64,000 bases of DNA from Pseudomonas weihenstephanensis (GTDB lineage: Bacteria; Pseudomonadota; Gammaproteobacteria; Pseudomonadales; Pseudomonadaceae), in the NCBI RefSeq assembly GCF_001043055.1, contig NZ_JYLF01000001.1:248001-312000 (forward strand). Direction: 5' to 3'. Below the pieces are notes generated by a model. That model saw nothing but the letters and a program-made list of their open reading frames with translations. It was not told where the DNA came from and made no database searches. This document shows, piece after piece, positions 36,361 through 44,731 of the stretch (position 1 is its first letter; each line of letters starts with the position of its first letter). The position numbers and the translations under genes are program-made.

Positions 36361-36585
36361 TAACAGCGGTCGCACCCTTGAGCGCGTTGCAGGCGGGGCC
36401 ACGCGGGCGTTAGCGGGTAATACCTGGTGCAACCAATTGAGGCGAACTTCTTCAATTTCGACCCAGTTGTCGCCAGTCGGAGGCTTTATGCAGTGTTTAA
36501 AGGCCTGGCAGCGGCCTGATGCATCCAGACGTACAAAGCAGCGATATGGTCGAGTAACGCTCAGCAACAACCCTAGCCAGCTCAT
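36352..36585 (-). CDS. Small conserved Pseudomonas protein of unknown function
   Basis: A 77-residue protein that starts MSWLGLLLSVTRPYRCFVRL and has the core GRCQAFKHC and WVEIEEVRLNWLHQVLP. These stretches look like a small family found in many pseudomonads, though no function is known. The first ten residues are hydrophobic. AGAGG lies about 9 bp upstream of the ATG. A larger plus-strand frame (36155-36601) crosses the same DNA but has no recognisable content, so I prefer this one. Confidence 0.65.
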   Translation of the reverse strand: MSWLGLLLSVTRPYRCFVRLDASGRCQAFKHCIKPPTGDNWVEIEEVRLNWLHQVLPANARVAPPATRSRVRPLLGV

Positions 36586-36743
36586 AGCAAGTACCTCTTA
36601 AGTGAATGTGTAGAACAGTGCCACGCAGACGTGACGCACTGATGTATCGGCCATGACAGACCCGTGACAGCAAGCGGCTGGTTCACAGGTGCGCAGCACC
36701 GCTATACTGGCGGCCGGTTTTACCCAGTCCTGGAGAGATGAGC

Positions 36744-37328
36744 ATGTTGCAACGCCTGTTGTTCGGTTTGATCACTGTGACCAGTTTGACCCTGGTCGGC
36801 TGCGCCCACAGCCCGCAACAACTTAGCCCGCAACCAAAACTGACCACGCAGCTCGCACCTGTCGGTCGCGGTCAGCCTGTGGTTGTGCGTGTGGTGGATG
36901 GGCGTCCATCCCCAACCTTGGGCACGCGCGGTGGCATGTACCCTGAGACCAGCGCCATCAGTGTCAGCAGTGCGGACCTGCTCCCAAAACTGCAAGCCCA
37001 GGCTGAAGCCGCTGTGCGTTTGTTGGGCTACACCCCGACGGCCAATGCGATGAATGCCCCGCAACTGACCGTGACCCTGGCTGAGCTGAAGTATCAGTCG
37101 CCAAAGGACTCGATGTACGTGACTGAAGCGACCATTGGCGCAACCTTCCGTTCTGACGTGAAGAATGGCGGCCGCACCTACACTGGTCGTTATGGCGCGT
37201 CCCTGGACCAGCGCTTCGGTATGGCTCCGAATCAGGAAACCAATACCAAACTGGTGAGCGATGTACTGAGCGATGCCCTGACCCGCGTGTTTAAAGACCC
37301 GTCGGTAGGTCGTCTGCTGGGCGAGTAA
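36744..37328 (+). CDS. YajG-family lipoprotein
   Basis: A 194-residue lipoprotein with a lipobox in TLVGC (cysteine near residue 20), so it is probably anchored in the outer membrane. The body has the YajG features: PVGRGQPVVVRVVDGRPSPTLGTRGG and the KLVSDVLSDALTRVFKD end. ATG 36744 is 8 bp after GGAG; ATG 36738 is too close to it. A strong terminator follows. Confidence 0.88.
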   Translation: MLQRLLFGLITVTSLTLVGCAHSPQQLSPQPKLTTQLAPVGRGQPVVVRVVDGRPSPTLGTRGGMYPETSAISVSSADLLPKLQAQAEAAVRLLGYTPTANAMNAPQLTVTLAELKYQSPKDSMYVTEATIGATFRSDVKNGGRTYTGRYGASLDQRFGMAPNQETNTKLVSDVLSDALTRVFKDPSVGRLLGE

Positions 37329-37340
37329 CCGTTCAACAGC

Positions 37341-37374
37341 AAAAAGCCCGAACTCGCCGAGTTCGGGCTTTTTT
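37341..37374 (+). terminator. Terminator after the YajG-family gene
   Basis: AAAAAGCCCGAACTCG and CGAGTTCGGGCTTTTTT form a perfect stem ending in T6. It also faces the 3' end of the small gene on the other strand (A-run), so it can act in both directions. Confidence 0.9.
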
Positions 37375-37387
37375 GTGCGCGCAGGGT

Positions 37388-37594
37388 TCAGGCAGCTTGC
37401 GCATACAACTCAAGTTGACTGACGCCGGTGAGCATATCCAGTTCGGGCAGGTCGGCATGGGTGTGCCCACTCAGCGCGCAATACACCAGCCAGTGACGAT
37501 CCTGAACGTTGAACGCTAAACCTTCGATCAGCGCCTGCTGTTCATCGTTGGGCGTAATGCGATAAAGGTGGTCCTGGTTTTCGGCGTGCAGCAT
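37388..37594 (-). CDS. Small protein of unknown function
   Basis: A 68-residue protein, MLHAENQDHLYRITPNDEQQ..., ending LDMLTGVSQLELYAQAA. No signal peptide or metal motif. GGAGC precedes the ATG with normal spacing, and the frame is flanked by a terminator. The DRHWLVYCALSGHTHADLPELDML stretch reads as a folded domain. Probably a conserved pseudomonad protein; function unknown. Confidence 0.6.
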   Translation of the reverse strand: MLHAENQDHLYRITPNDEQQALIEGLAFNVQDRHWLVYCALSGHTHADLPELDMLTGVSQLELYAQAA

Positions 37595-37679
37595 GACAAG
37601 CTCCGTGTCGGTCTAGAGGGGCCACAGAGTGACCTCTCTAGATGACGATACGGTGACAGCACACTTTAAGGGGGGGAGA

Positions 37680-38843
37680 TTAAAGCACCAGACCAGCCTT
37701 GATGCGGTATTGGTTGCGTACCGGCATTGCATATTGCAGCACCAGGTATGGGCGGTGTTCTACGGGGCAGGCGTCTAGGCGGCGTTGCCATTCCTGTTGG
37801 GCCTTGGCCAACTCATCGGCGGGGAACACGTCGCTCGCCACAGGCACCTGCAATTGCGGGTCAGCCTCAGCCCATTGCGCGTAGGCCAGGTAATGCGCCG
37901 GGAACAGTCGGTATCCCGTCAGGATCTGACAATCCATTTCGGCGGCCAGCAGTTTGCTGTCTTCGAAAACATCAGTGATCGGCGCTGCGAAGTTTATGTG
38001 TACCCGGCCTTTGTAGCCGGTGATGCCGTTGGCGATGCTAGTGTCGTCTTCGCCCGGAGCCTTGCTGTACGTGCCGGTTGTGGCGCGGATGTACAGTTCA
38101 CGCGCTTTGGCCTGATCACACGGGTCGTATTCATAGCTAATCGACACCGGGGTCATGTTCAGTGATTGAATGACCTCGCCGAAGGGTTCGCTTTTACGGC
38201 TCATGTGAAACATCTTGAGGATTGCCGAGTCTGTGCGGTCGTCACCGTCCTTTGCTCGGCCTTCGGCTTGAGCAATCCAGATGGACACACCATCGTTGCG
38301 GATCGAATGGTTGATGTACGCCGACAGCAATTGGTAAGCCGCGAGTTTTTCGCGGCGACCGGTGATCGAGCGGTGCACGATGAAGCTCTTGTTCAGGCGC
38401 ATCAGGTCGCTGACAAAGGGTTTTTGCAGCAAGTTATCGCCGATGGCGATGCGCGGCGTCGGCAGGCCCGCGTGGTACACCGCGTAGTTGACGAATGCCG
38501 GGTCCATCACGATGTCGCGGTGGTTGGCCAAAAACAGATAGGCGGTGCCCGACTTCAAGTTTTCAACGCCGCTATAGGTCACACCGTCGGTTGCGTGTTC
38601 AATCGTGCGATCGACGTAGACCGCGACCTTGTCTTGTAACGAGGCGACAGAGTTAATCCTTGCGAACTCTTTTTGCAGTCGATGCGCTATAAGAGGTTTT
38701 AACAGCCAGCCGAAAGCGCCAGCCAGACGCGGGAAGCGAAAGTGGGTAAGGATATCTAGAAACGCCTTGTCGCTGAGCAGCCGGGCCAGCACTGCTGGGA
38801 CTTCGGCGTCGTCGTAAGGTCGGATGGTATCGAATTGGCCCAT
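37680..38843 (-). CDS. Glycerolipid acyltransferase-like protein
   Basis: A 387-residue acyltransferase of the PlsC/LPLAT superfamily. The acyltransferase block reads LFLANHRDIVMDPAF: the usual His-x4-Asp box is His108-x5-Asp114 here, or uses Asp110, as seen in a subgroup of these enzymes. LPTPRIAIGDNLLQKP and KSFIVHR...REKL are the later acceptor-pocket blocks, and WIAQAEGRAKDG matches the EGTR-like motif. It should acylate a glycerol- or lyso-phospholipid at the membrane, but the acceptor is not known. Two adjacent ATG codons (38846 and 38843) exist; I use the second because spacing to AAGAG is better. Confidence 0.8.
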   Translation of the reverse strand: MGQFDTIRPYDDAEVPAVLARLLSDKAFLDILTHFRFPRLAGAFGWLLKPLIAHRLQKEFARINSVASLQDKVAVYVDRTIEHATDGVTYSGVENLKSGTAYLFLANHRDIVMDPAFVNYAVYHAGLPTPRIAIGDNLLQKPFVSDLMRLNKSFIVHRSITGRREKLAAYQLLSAYINHSIRNDGVSIWIAQAEGRAKDGDDRTDSAILKMFHMSRKSEPFGEVIQSLNMTPVSISYEYDPCDQAKARELYIRATTGTYSKAPGEDDTSIANGITGYKGRVHINFAAPITDVFEDSKLLAAEMDCQILTGYRLFPAHYLAYAQWAEADPQLQVPVASDVFPADELAKAQQEWQRRLDACPVEHRPYLVLQYAMPVRNQYRIKAGLVL

Positions 38844-38951
38844 CATGCTCTCTTGTTGGAAACGGCTAAGGTAAGTAAACAAGGCAGGCCAAAAATAATA
38901 GCCCTGCAAATAGACCGGCGATTATACGCACAAGTTACTTTGGAGACCGCG

Positions 38952-39134
38952 ATGCTTGAAACCGAACACTACAACTGCCCTTATTGCGGTGAACCGGTAG
39001 AAGCGGTGCTTGATCTGTCCGGTGGTGATCAAACCTACTTTGAAGACTGCCCTGTGTGTTGTCGGCCAATCCTCTTCACGCTTCAGATTCACGATGGTGA
39101 GTGGATGCTCGATGTGCGCACTGAGAACGAGTAA
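38952..39134 (+). CDS. CPXCG-motif zinc-ribbon protein
   Basis: A 60-residue protein of the cysteine-rich CPXCG family. Two zinc-ligand pairs are visible: NCPYCGEPVE and DCPVCCRPI. GGAG lies 6 bp before the ATG at 38952. It is on the plus strand, divergent from the acyltransferase gene, and is followed after 5 bp by the DUF2007 gene, the two probably forming an operon. Function unknown, likely metal or nucleic-acid binding. Confidence 0.87.
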   Translation: MLETEHYNCPYCGEPVEAVLDLSGGDQTYFEDCPVCCRPILFTLQIHDGEWMLDVRTENE

Positions 39135-39139
39135 CGGCC

Positions 39140-39400
39140 ATGCAGCGCATTTATGAGCCGCAAAGCTTGATGGAAGCCGAGCTGTTGTCGGGCATGCTCG
39201 CCAGTGAAGGCGTGTCTGCCAGCATTCAGGGAAGTGATCTGGTGGGCGGGATGGGCGAGTTGCCGGCGTTGGGGCTGCTGGGCTTGGCGGTGGCCGACGA
39301 TCAAGCGCTTTACGCGCGCGAGCTGATCGATGCGTACAATGCGGCCTCACCCGTAGCGGACGACGAACCCGAGAGTTTTCCGGATGTGCTGGTCTGTTAA
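39140..39400 (+). CDS. DUF2007 family putative signal-transducing protein
   Basis: An 86-residue soluble protein with the DUF2007 pattern MQRIYEPQSLMEAELLSGMLASEGV followed by LGLLGLAVADDQALYARELID. The fold is a PII-like ferredoxin half; no ligand is established. It starts 5 bp after the CPXCG gene, indicating co-transcription. Confidence 0.87.
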   Translation: MQRIYEPQSLMEAELLSGMLASEGVSASIQGSDLVGGMGELPALGLLGLAVADDQALYARELIDAYNAASPVADDEPESFPDVLVC

Positions 39401-39447
39401 AAGACCGCTTTTTCACCGCTATCTATATAGAAGAGTTGTGCTGGCCC

Positions 39448-40074
39448 ATGTGTGGACGTTTTGCTCTGTTTCGTTGGAATCCTGCATTTGCAGCTTTGCC
39501 CGGTTTTCCGACGGATCAGCAAGCGCAGTGGAATATTTCGCCCAATGACTCGGTATTGATCCTGCGGGCGGGGGTGCTGTCGGATCAGCGCACGTTGGCC
39601 CGCGCGCGTTGGGGCCTGACCCCGGCCTGGCTGACCGACCTGTCCCGCACGCCTGCGCATGCGCGCGCGGAGACCCTGGTCGAACAACCCATGTTTCGCG
39701 ATGCCTTTCGTCAGCGTCGCTGTCTGCTGCCGGCCAACGGCTTTTATGAGTGGCGCGGTACCACGCGTAAGCGTCCGTATTGGCTGACACCGGGTGAAGG
39801 TGCATCGCTGTTTTTTGCGGCGATTTGGGACGCCTATCCGGTGGAAGGTCACGAGTGGTTGAGCACCGCGGTCATCACTCAGGCGGCCGCCAGTCAGCGG
39901 CGGCCGTTGATTCTGGACGAAGACGGCCAGCGTGCGTGGCTGGACCCCGAAACCCCGCTGCATGTGTTGCAAGCCCTGCTGGCCAGCCCGCAATCGGCGC
40001 TGCGTGAGCGGCCGTTGGCCAACCTGGTCAATGATCCCAAGCTCAATGCACCGGAATGTCTGACGCCGGGTTGA
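39448..40074 (+). CDS. Divergent SRAP (YedK/HMCES) family protein
   Basis: A 208-residue member of the SOS-response-associated-peptidase family. Family members crosslink abasic sites in single-stranded DNA through Cys2, exposed after Met removal. Here Cys2 is present (MCGRFALFR), which fixes the ATG at 39448, and Glu101 (NGFYEWRG) matches Glu105 of E. coli YedK. The YedK Asn75 position is His71 (HARAET) and the His160 position is Ser149 (SQRRPLIL), so two catalytic-site residues differ. It may be an abasic-site binder with altered chemistry. It is followed by an M48 lipoprotein protease gene after 45 bp. Confidence 0.85.
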   Translation: MCGRFALFRWNPAFAALPGFPTDQQAQWNISPNDSVLILRAGVLSDQRTLARARWGLTPAWLTDLSRTPAHARAETLVEQPMFRDAFRQRRCLLPANGFYEWRGTTRKRPYWLTPGEGASLFFAAIWDAYPVEGHEWLSTAVITQAAASQRRPLILDEDGQRAWLDPETPLHVLQALLASPQSALRERPLANLVNDPKLNAPECLTPG

Positions 40075-40119
40075 CGGGTGTGTCTGCTACGATACGCGCC
40101 ATCTTTATGGAGAGTCGTG

Positions 40120-40941
40120 ATGGGTAAGTTAGCGGTAGTGTGCGTGATCGGCGCAGGGCTGTTGCTCGGCGGGTGTCAGGCGGTCAATACGACCAAGGCG
40201 GGTGCGGTCGGGGTTGAGCGCAAGCAATACATGTTCAGCATGCTCTCCAGCCAGCAGGTCGATCAGATGTACGCGCAGTCGTACCAGCAAACGGTCAGCG
40301 AGGCGAACACCAAAGGCGCATTGGACAAAACCGGCGCCAACGCTAAACGCTTGCAAGCCATCGCTAACCGACTGATTGCCCAGGCACCGGCGTTTCGCCC
40401 GGATGCTGCGCAATGGGATTGGGAGGTCAACCTGATCAAGAGTGATGAACTCAACGCCAACTGCGGCCCAGGCGGCAAAATCATCTTTTATAGCGGGATC
40501 ATTGATCAGCTCAAGCTGAGCGACGATGAAATCGCCGCGATCATGGGTCATGAGATTGCTCACGCCTTGCGCGAACACGGTCGCGAGTCCATGTCCAAAG
40601 CCTATGGTATTGAAATCGCCAAGCAGGGGGCGGGCGCGTTGTTGGGCTTGGGGCAAGACAGCATGCAATTAGCCGATACCGTGGTGAATTACAGCCTGAC
40701 CTTGCCTAACAGCCGCAGCAACGAAAACGAGGCGGATCTGATCGGTCTTGAGTTGGCGGCTCGTGCGGGCTACAACCCGAACGCTGCGATCACCTTGTGG
40801 CAGAAAATGGCGCAGGAGTCGCAGAACGCGCCCCCTGAATTCATGAGCACTCACCCGGCGTCCAGCAGCCGGATTGCAGCATTGGAAGCGGCGATTCCCA
40901 AGGTGATGCCGCTTTATCAACAGGCGCCGAAAACCCAGTAA
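40120..40941 (+). CDS. M48-family lipoprotein metalloprotease
   Basis: A 273-residue protease with a lipoprotein signal (AGLLLGGC, Cys19), so it is anchored at a periplasmic membrane face. The zinc motif HEIAH is at residues 144-148 (IMGHEIAHALREHG), and the third ligand is in NENEADLIGLEL around residue 197. The family includes LoiP/YcaL/BepA-type outer-membrane quality-control proteases. GGAG precedes ATG 40120; an in-frame upstream ATG at 40078 overlaps the SRAP stop region and would bury the lipobox. No TPR domain follows, unlike BepA. Confidence 0.9.
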   Translation: MGKLAVVCVIGAGLLLGGCQAVNTTKAGAVGVERKQYMFSMLSSQQVDQMYAQSYQQTVSEANTKGALDKTGANAKRLQAIANRLIAQAPAFRPDAAQWDWEVNLIKSDELNANCGPGGKIIFYSGIIDQLKLSDDEIAAIMGHEIAHALREHGRESMSKAYGIEIAKQGAGALLGLGQDSMQLADTVVNYSLTLPNSRSNENEADLIGLELAARAGYNPNAAITLWQKMAQESQNAPPEFMSTHPASSSRIAALEAAIPKVMPLYQQAPKTQ

Positions 40942-41023
40942 CGGCTGGGGTGAGGGGTGTTTGAAACTGTGGATTACGCAACGTTTGTCGCCCGCTGAAG
41001 ATTTGAAACACCCCCAATCAGTC

Positions 41024-41056
41024 CCCTCTCCTTTTGGGAGAGGGTTAGGGTGAGGG
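41024..41056 (-). repeat. Palindromic intergenic repeat, third copy
   Basis: Same 33-bp element as at 3445-3477 and 3608-3640, with arms shortened by one base pair (CCCTCTCC / GGAGAGGG). The ACCCCCAATCA flank of copy 2 is conserved beside it. GGGGTGTTTGAAA at 40954-40966 pairs with TTTGAAACACCCC just before the element. It lies between two convergent genes and could end both transcripts. Confidence 0.85.
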
Positions 41057-41075
41057 CTGATTTCACGTCGGGCGC

Positions 41076-41663
41076 TTAAACCCAGCCACTGATCACCATG
41101 GCCTTGTACACCGCCACGGCAGCCAAGACGACAAACGCACCCGCCGCCAGGCGACGGATCAGGGTCAGCGGTAGTTTGTCGGCCGCAAAATTACCCGCCA
41201 ATACCACTGGCACGTTGGCAATCAGCATGCCCAGCGTGGTGCCGATAATCACCAGCCACAAATCGGGGTACTGCGCCGCAAGCATGACGGTTGCCACTTG
41301 GGTTTTGTCGCCGATTTCAGCAATGAAGAAAGTGATCAGGGTGGTCACGAAAGGGCCGTACTTGCGTGCAGTACTGGCTTCGTCGTCGTCCATCTTGTCC
41401 GGCACCAGCGTCCACAAGGCGGTGGCGGTAAAGCTCGCCGCAAGAATCCAATGCAGCATTGCATCGCTGAAGAAGGTGCTGAACCAGGCGCCAACAGCAC
41501 CCGCCGCCGCATGGTTGGCCAGGGTCGCGACCACGATGCCAGCAATAATGGGCCAGGGCTTGCGAAAGCGCGCAGCGAGAATGAGTGCGAGCAGTTGCGT
41601 CTTGTCGCCGATTTCGGCCAAGGCAACGATTGCAGTTGGAACAAGTAAGGAGTCGAGCATCAT
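41076..41663 (-). CDS. TMEM165/GDT1 (UPF0016) family manganese exporter
   Basis: A 195-residue inner-membrane protein with two copies of the family motif, AEIGDKTQLLAL near the N-terminus and AEIGDKTQVATV in the middle. Each is in a membrane helix; six helices in total are expected. Family members export Mn2+ (bacterial MneA type) or act as Mn2+/Ca2+ exchangers. The Mn2+-sensing riboswitch in its leader (yybP-ykoY) strongly supports manganese efflux. MM at the start leaves a one-codon ambiguity. Confidence 0.92.
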   Translation of the reverse strand: MMLDSLLVPTAIVALAEIGDKTQLLALILAARFRKPWPIIAGIVVATLANHAAAGAVGAWFSTFFSDAMLHWILAASFTATALWTLVPDKMDDDEASTARKYGPFVTTLITFFIAEIGDKTQVATVMLAAQYPDLWLVIIGTTLGMLIANVPVVLAGNFAADKLPLTLIRRLAAGAFVVLAAVAVYKAMVISGWV

Positions 41664-41689
41664 CAGGTGGTTTCCAGGGGCGGGTCGAC

Positions 41690-41872
41690 ACGGCTATGAC
41701 ACGTACAGCCTTCCCGCCCCGGGTAAGGTGTTCGTGTCATAGGTCTTGTCAAACCCCGGTCCGTCTGTGCGGACACCTGGGTCGCATACGCCATGGTCTG
41801 TTGACCAAGTATGTTGACGTATGCCGGATGAGCGTGAAGCTCAGAGGAGACTACTCCCCTAGGACGGAGCGG
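41690..41872 (-). promoter_or_regulatory. yybP-ykoY manganese riboswitch
   Basis: On the minus strand the leader of the GDT1-family gene carries the diagnostic AGGGGAGTAG (41851-41860) and CATACGTCAACATACTTGG, paired later with CCATGGCGTATGCG. These are the conserved loop L1 and helix of the yybP-ykoY aptamer. Downstream are hairpins near CCGGGGCGGG that can form the expression platform. The ends are approximate. It should switch the exporter on when Mn2+ is high. Confidence 0.88.
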
Positions 41873-41921
41873 ATTCTGCCTATGCAAATCCGATCCGGCA
41901 AGCCTTGTTTTTCAAATCGTC

Positions 41922-42920
41922 TTAGCGACGCTTGGCGCTGTAAATCCGAAATCCCTGGCCTTGGGCCTTGACCGCGCAGGCCCCAAAATGCTCTTCGATC
42001 AGGGGCTGGTAGCGCAGGAAGCTGTTGGCAACAATCCGAAGTTCGCCACCTGATTTCAGATGTTTGACCGCTTTTTTCAGCAAGTTTTCGGTGGCGTGGT
42101 AGTCCGTGTGGACGCCGACATGGAACGGTGGGTTGCTCAAAATTGAGTTCAAACCCATCGGCGCCGCATCGATACCGTGGCCGGTAATCACTTCGGCTTC
42201 CAGGCCATTGGCGGCCAATGTCAAACGGCTGCTGGCGGTGGCGAATGCATCCACGTCGAGCAGCGTGACAGTGTTGTGCGGATAGCGACGTTTGACGGCG
42301 GCGCCTAGTACGCCCGCGCCGCAGCCGAAGTCCAGCACATGGCCGCTGGGCAGTTTGTCGAGGTTTTCGAGCAGCAAAGCACTGCCACGGTCCAGACGGC
42401 CGTGGCTGAACACGCCCGGCAAGCTGACGACTTTGAGCGGACCTTCGGCCAGCGGCAGTTCGTAATGTTGCGCCAGTTGGGCCAGTACAGGAGCGGCGGG
42501 TGCGGTGTCCACGGTGACTTGCCACAGTTGGCAATGCCGTGCGCTGTCGAGTTTGCGCGGCTTGCCGAACGCTGCCAGCTGTTTGGAGGCGCCTTCAATG
42601 CCCCCTTTCTTTTCACCCACCAAAAACACATCGGCACTGGGCAAACGGGCGGCCACGGCGTTAAGCACGTAGTCGCTCAGTTCTTTGGACTTGGGCAAAA
42701 ACACCACGGCGGTGTCAAATGAGCGCTCGGCTAATTCAACCCCGAAGTGCACGCGCCCGGCAAAGCGGGCGTCCAGTGCGGCTTGATCGCCTGCGTGCCA
42801 GCACCAACCGTGAGCATTGGGCAGCTGGCCCAGCAAATCGTCCGGCGGCAGGCCGACTAACAGCACCTCACCTTGAAAGTATTCGGGCTGGCGAAGCAGT
42901 ACTTCACTGCGCGGATCCAT
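41922..42920 (-). CDS. rsmC: 16S rRNA (guanine1207-N2)-methyltransferase RsmC
   Basis: A 332-residue SAM-dependent methyltransferase. The C-terminal half has the SAM-binding signature [14 protein letters not shown] and the target-base motif [10 protein letters not shown] (NPPF), typical of RsmC/RsmD N2-guanine methyltransferases. The N-terminal half is a degenerate methyltransferase copy, the RsmC layout. GAGGAG precedes ATG 42920. It is followed on the same strand by a promoter-bearing gap, and preceded by a 2-hydroxyacid dehydrogenase gene 30 bp upstream. Confidence 0.93.
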   Translation of the reverse strand: MDPRSEVLLRQPEYFQGEVLLVGLPPDDLLGQLPNAHGWCWHAGDQAALDARFAGRVHFGVELAERSFDTAVVFLPKSKELSDYVLNAVAARLPSADVFLVGEKKGGIEGASKQLAAFGKPRKLDSARHCQLWQVTVDTAPAAPVLAQLAQHYELPLAEGPLKVVSLPGVFSHGRLDRGSALLLENLDKLPSGHVLDFGCGAGVLGAAVKRRYPHNTVTLLDVDAFATASSRLTLAANGLEAEVITGHGIDAAPMGLNSILSNPPFHVGVHTDYHATENLLKKAVKHLKSGGELRIVANSFLRYQPLIEEHFGACAVKAQGQGFRIYSAKRR

Positions 42921-42950
42921 AATCTGCTCCTCAAAAAGGGGCGCAGTTTA

Positions 42951-43916
42951 TCAACTGACGACCCGCAGCGCTGTACCGTTGAAGAACGCTTGGGCGTTTT
43001 CGCTTAATTGCCCCACGATTCGCTGTCGGGCTTCGCGGCTGCCCCAGGCGCTGTGCGGAGTAATGATCAGGCGCGGGATGTCAGCCGCCAGCAACGGGTT
43101 GCCGTCGCGTGGTGGTTCAACACTCAACACGTCGGTGGCAGCGCCGCCTAAATGGCCACTGCGCAAGGCATCGGCCAGGGCCTGTTCGTCGATCATGCCG
43201 CCGCGCGCCGTGTTGATGACGAAGGCGCCGGGCTTGAGCAATGCCAACTGCGGGGCGCCGATAAAGTGACGCGTGTGCTCATTGAGCGGGCAGTGAAAGG
43301 TCACGGCATCGACCTGAGGCAGTAATTCGTTCAGCGCCAGACGATCGGGGCGAGCAGGGCGGCCCGGGATCTGCCCGAGCAAAACCCGCATGCCAAAGGC
43401 TTCGGCCAGTTTTGCCACGGCGCTGCCCAGCTCCCCATGACCGAACAGGCCGAGGGTTTTACCTTCTAGTTCAACAATCGGGAAGTCCAGCAGGCAGAAT
43501 TGTTTGGCGGTTTGCCACTCACCTGCGGACACGGCTTTTTGGTAGTCGATGACGCGCGTGGCCAGTGCCAGCAGCAACATCAAGGTGTGCTGTGCCACAG
43601 AGGGCGTGCCGTAACCCTGGCAGTTGGCGACAACCATGCCGTGCGCCCGGGCCGCCTCAAGGTCTACGTTGTTGGTGCCCGTGGCGGCGACCAAAATCAG
43701 CTTCAGGTCCGGACACTGGGCGAGGGTGTCGGCGTTCAGCAGGATTTTATTGCTGATGACGACGCTGGCACCTTGCAAGCGTTCGACCACGTTGGCTGGC
43801 GTCGTATCGGTGTACAACTGCAACGTATTGAAACACTGGCGCAGGGGGCTGAGGTCAAGATCACCCAGGTCCAGTGAGGGGTGATCGAGGAATACGGCGC
43901 GGTGAGTGTTCGTCAT
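42951..43916 (-). CDS. D-2-hydroxyacid dehydrogenase
   Basis: A 321-residue NAD(P)-dependent dehydrogenase. The nucleotide-binding fold is LGLFGHGELGSAVAKLAEAFG; the catalytic triad Arg/Glu/His lies in NTARGGMIDE, EPPRDGNPL and ITPHSAW. It resembles glycerate/hydroxypyruvate reductases; exact substrate not known. A TTG at 43919 is in frame but ATG 43916 is chosen. It lies upstream of rsmC on the same strand, probably co-transcribed. Confidence 0.85.
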   Translation of the reverse strand: MTNTHRAVFLDHPSLDLGDLDLSPLRQCFNTLQLYTDTTPANVVERLQGASVVISNKILLNADTLAQCPDLKLILVAATGTNNVDLEAARAHGMVVANCQGYGTPSVAQHTLMLLLALATRVIDYQKAVSAGEWQTAKQFCLLDFPIVELEGKTLGLFGHGELGSAVAKLAEAFGMRVLLGQIPGRPARPDRLALNELLPQVDAVTFHCPLNEHTRHFIGAPQLALLKPGAFVINTARGGMIDEQALADALRSGHLGGAATDVLSVEPPRDGNPLLAADIPRLIITPHSAWGSREARQRIVGQLSENAQAFFNGTALRVVS

Positions 43917-43996
43917 CAACTGTACCTTTTGTACTGTGAAATGAAGGCGTAATGTGGCGAGACTATCAGAAGAAACAATTTGTAATGGAGCCGTGC

Positions 43997-44626
43997 ATGT
44001 ATTGGACAGAATTCTTGACCGTCGCCCTGATTCACCTGTTGGCGGTGGCCAGCCCAGGGCCGGATTTTGCCGTAGTCGTGCGTGAAAGTGTGACCCACGG
44101 TCGCCGCGCGGGCATGTTTACGGCGTTCGGAGTGGGCACGGCGATTTTTGTCCATGTGGGGTACTCGCTGCTGGGTATCGGCATCATTGTGTCGCAGTCG
44201 ATTGTGTTGTTTAACGCCTTGAAATGGCTGGCAGCCGCTTACCTGCTGTACATCGGTATCAAGGCACTGCGGGCCAAACCGGCCGACCCGGCGGCGCTGG
44301 CCACGGCCCTGCCGGTGGGTGAGCGCACCGCACGCGGCGCCTTTACCTCGGGCTTTGTGACCAATGGTTTGAACCCCAAGGCCACATTGTTCTTCCTGTC
44401 GTTGTTCACCGTGGTCATCAACCCGCACACGCCGTTGTCGATTCAGGCGGGGTACGGCGTGTATCTGGCAGTTGCCACAGGGCTGTGGTTTTGCATGGTG
44501 GCAATGCTGTTTAGCCATCAGCGCGTGCGCACCGGTTTTGCACGTATGGGGCATTGGTTTGACCGCACCATGGGCGCAGTGCTGGTCGCGCTGGGCGTGA
44601 AACTGGCCTTTACCGAAATGAACTGA
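43997..44626 (+). CDS. LysE/RhtB family amino-acid exporter
   Basis: A 209-residue inner-membrane protein with the RhtB signature VASPGPDFAVVVRESVTHGRRAGM and about six helices. FVTNGLNPKATLFFLSLF is the second conserved loop. The family exports homoserine, threonine or related amino acids; the substrate is not known. GGAG lies 6 bp before ATG 43997; an in-frame ATG at 43985 lacks a site. Divergent from the dehydrogenase gene. Confidence 0.9.
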   Translation: MYWTEFLTVALIHLLAVASPGPDFAVVVRESVTHGRRAGMFTAFGVGTAIFVHVGYSLLGIGIIVSQSIVLFNALKWLAAAYLLYIGIKALRAKPADPAALATALPVGERTARGAFTSGFVTNGLNPKATLFFLSLFTVVINPHTPLSIQAGYGVYLAVATGLWFCMVAMLFSHQRVRTGFARMGHWFDRTMGAVLVALGVKLAFTEMN

Positions 44627-44635
44627 CGTGTTTTG

Positions 44636-44668
44636 AAACCCAATCACGGTTGTGAATGATTGGGTTTT
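44636..44668 (+). terminator. Terminator after the LysE/RhtB gene
   Basis: AAACCCAATCA and TGATTGGGTTT form the stem with an 11-base loop, followed by more T (seven in total). Ten bases beyond the stop codon. Confidence 0.88.
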
Positions 44669-44731
44669 TTTCGCGAGCGACTAGAGTTATCCCCAAGACG
44701 ACGTTGATCGTTCACTCATTGGGGGGCATTC

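Noticed and set aside
36155..36601. A 148-codon plus-strand frame across the small gene at 36352-36585
   Set aside because: No recognisable sequence; the minus-strand product has a conserved-looking core, a Shine-Dalgarno and a hairpin at its stop.
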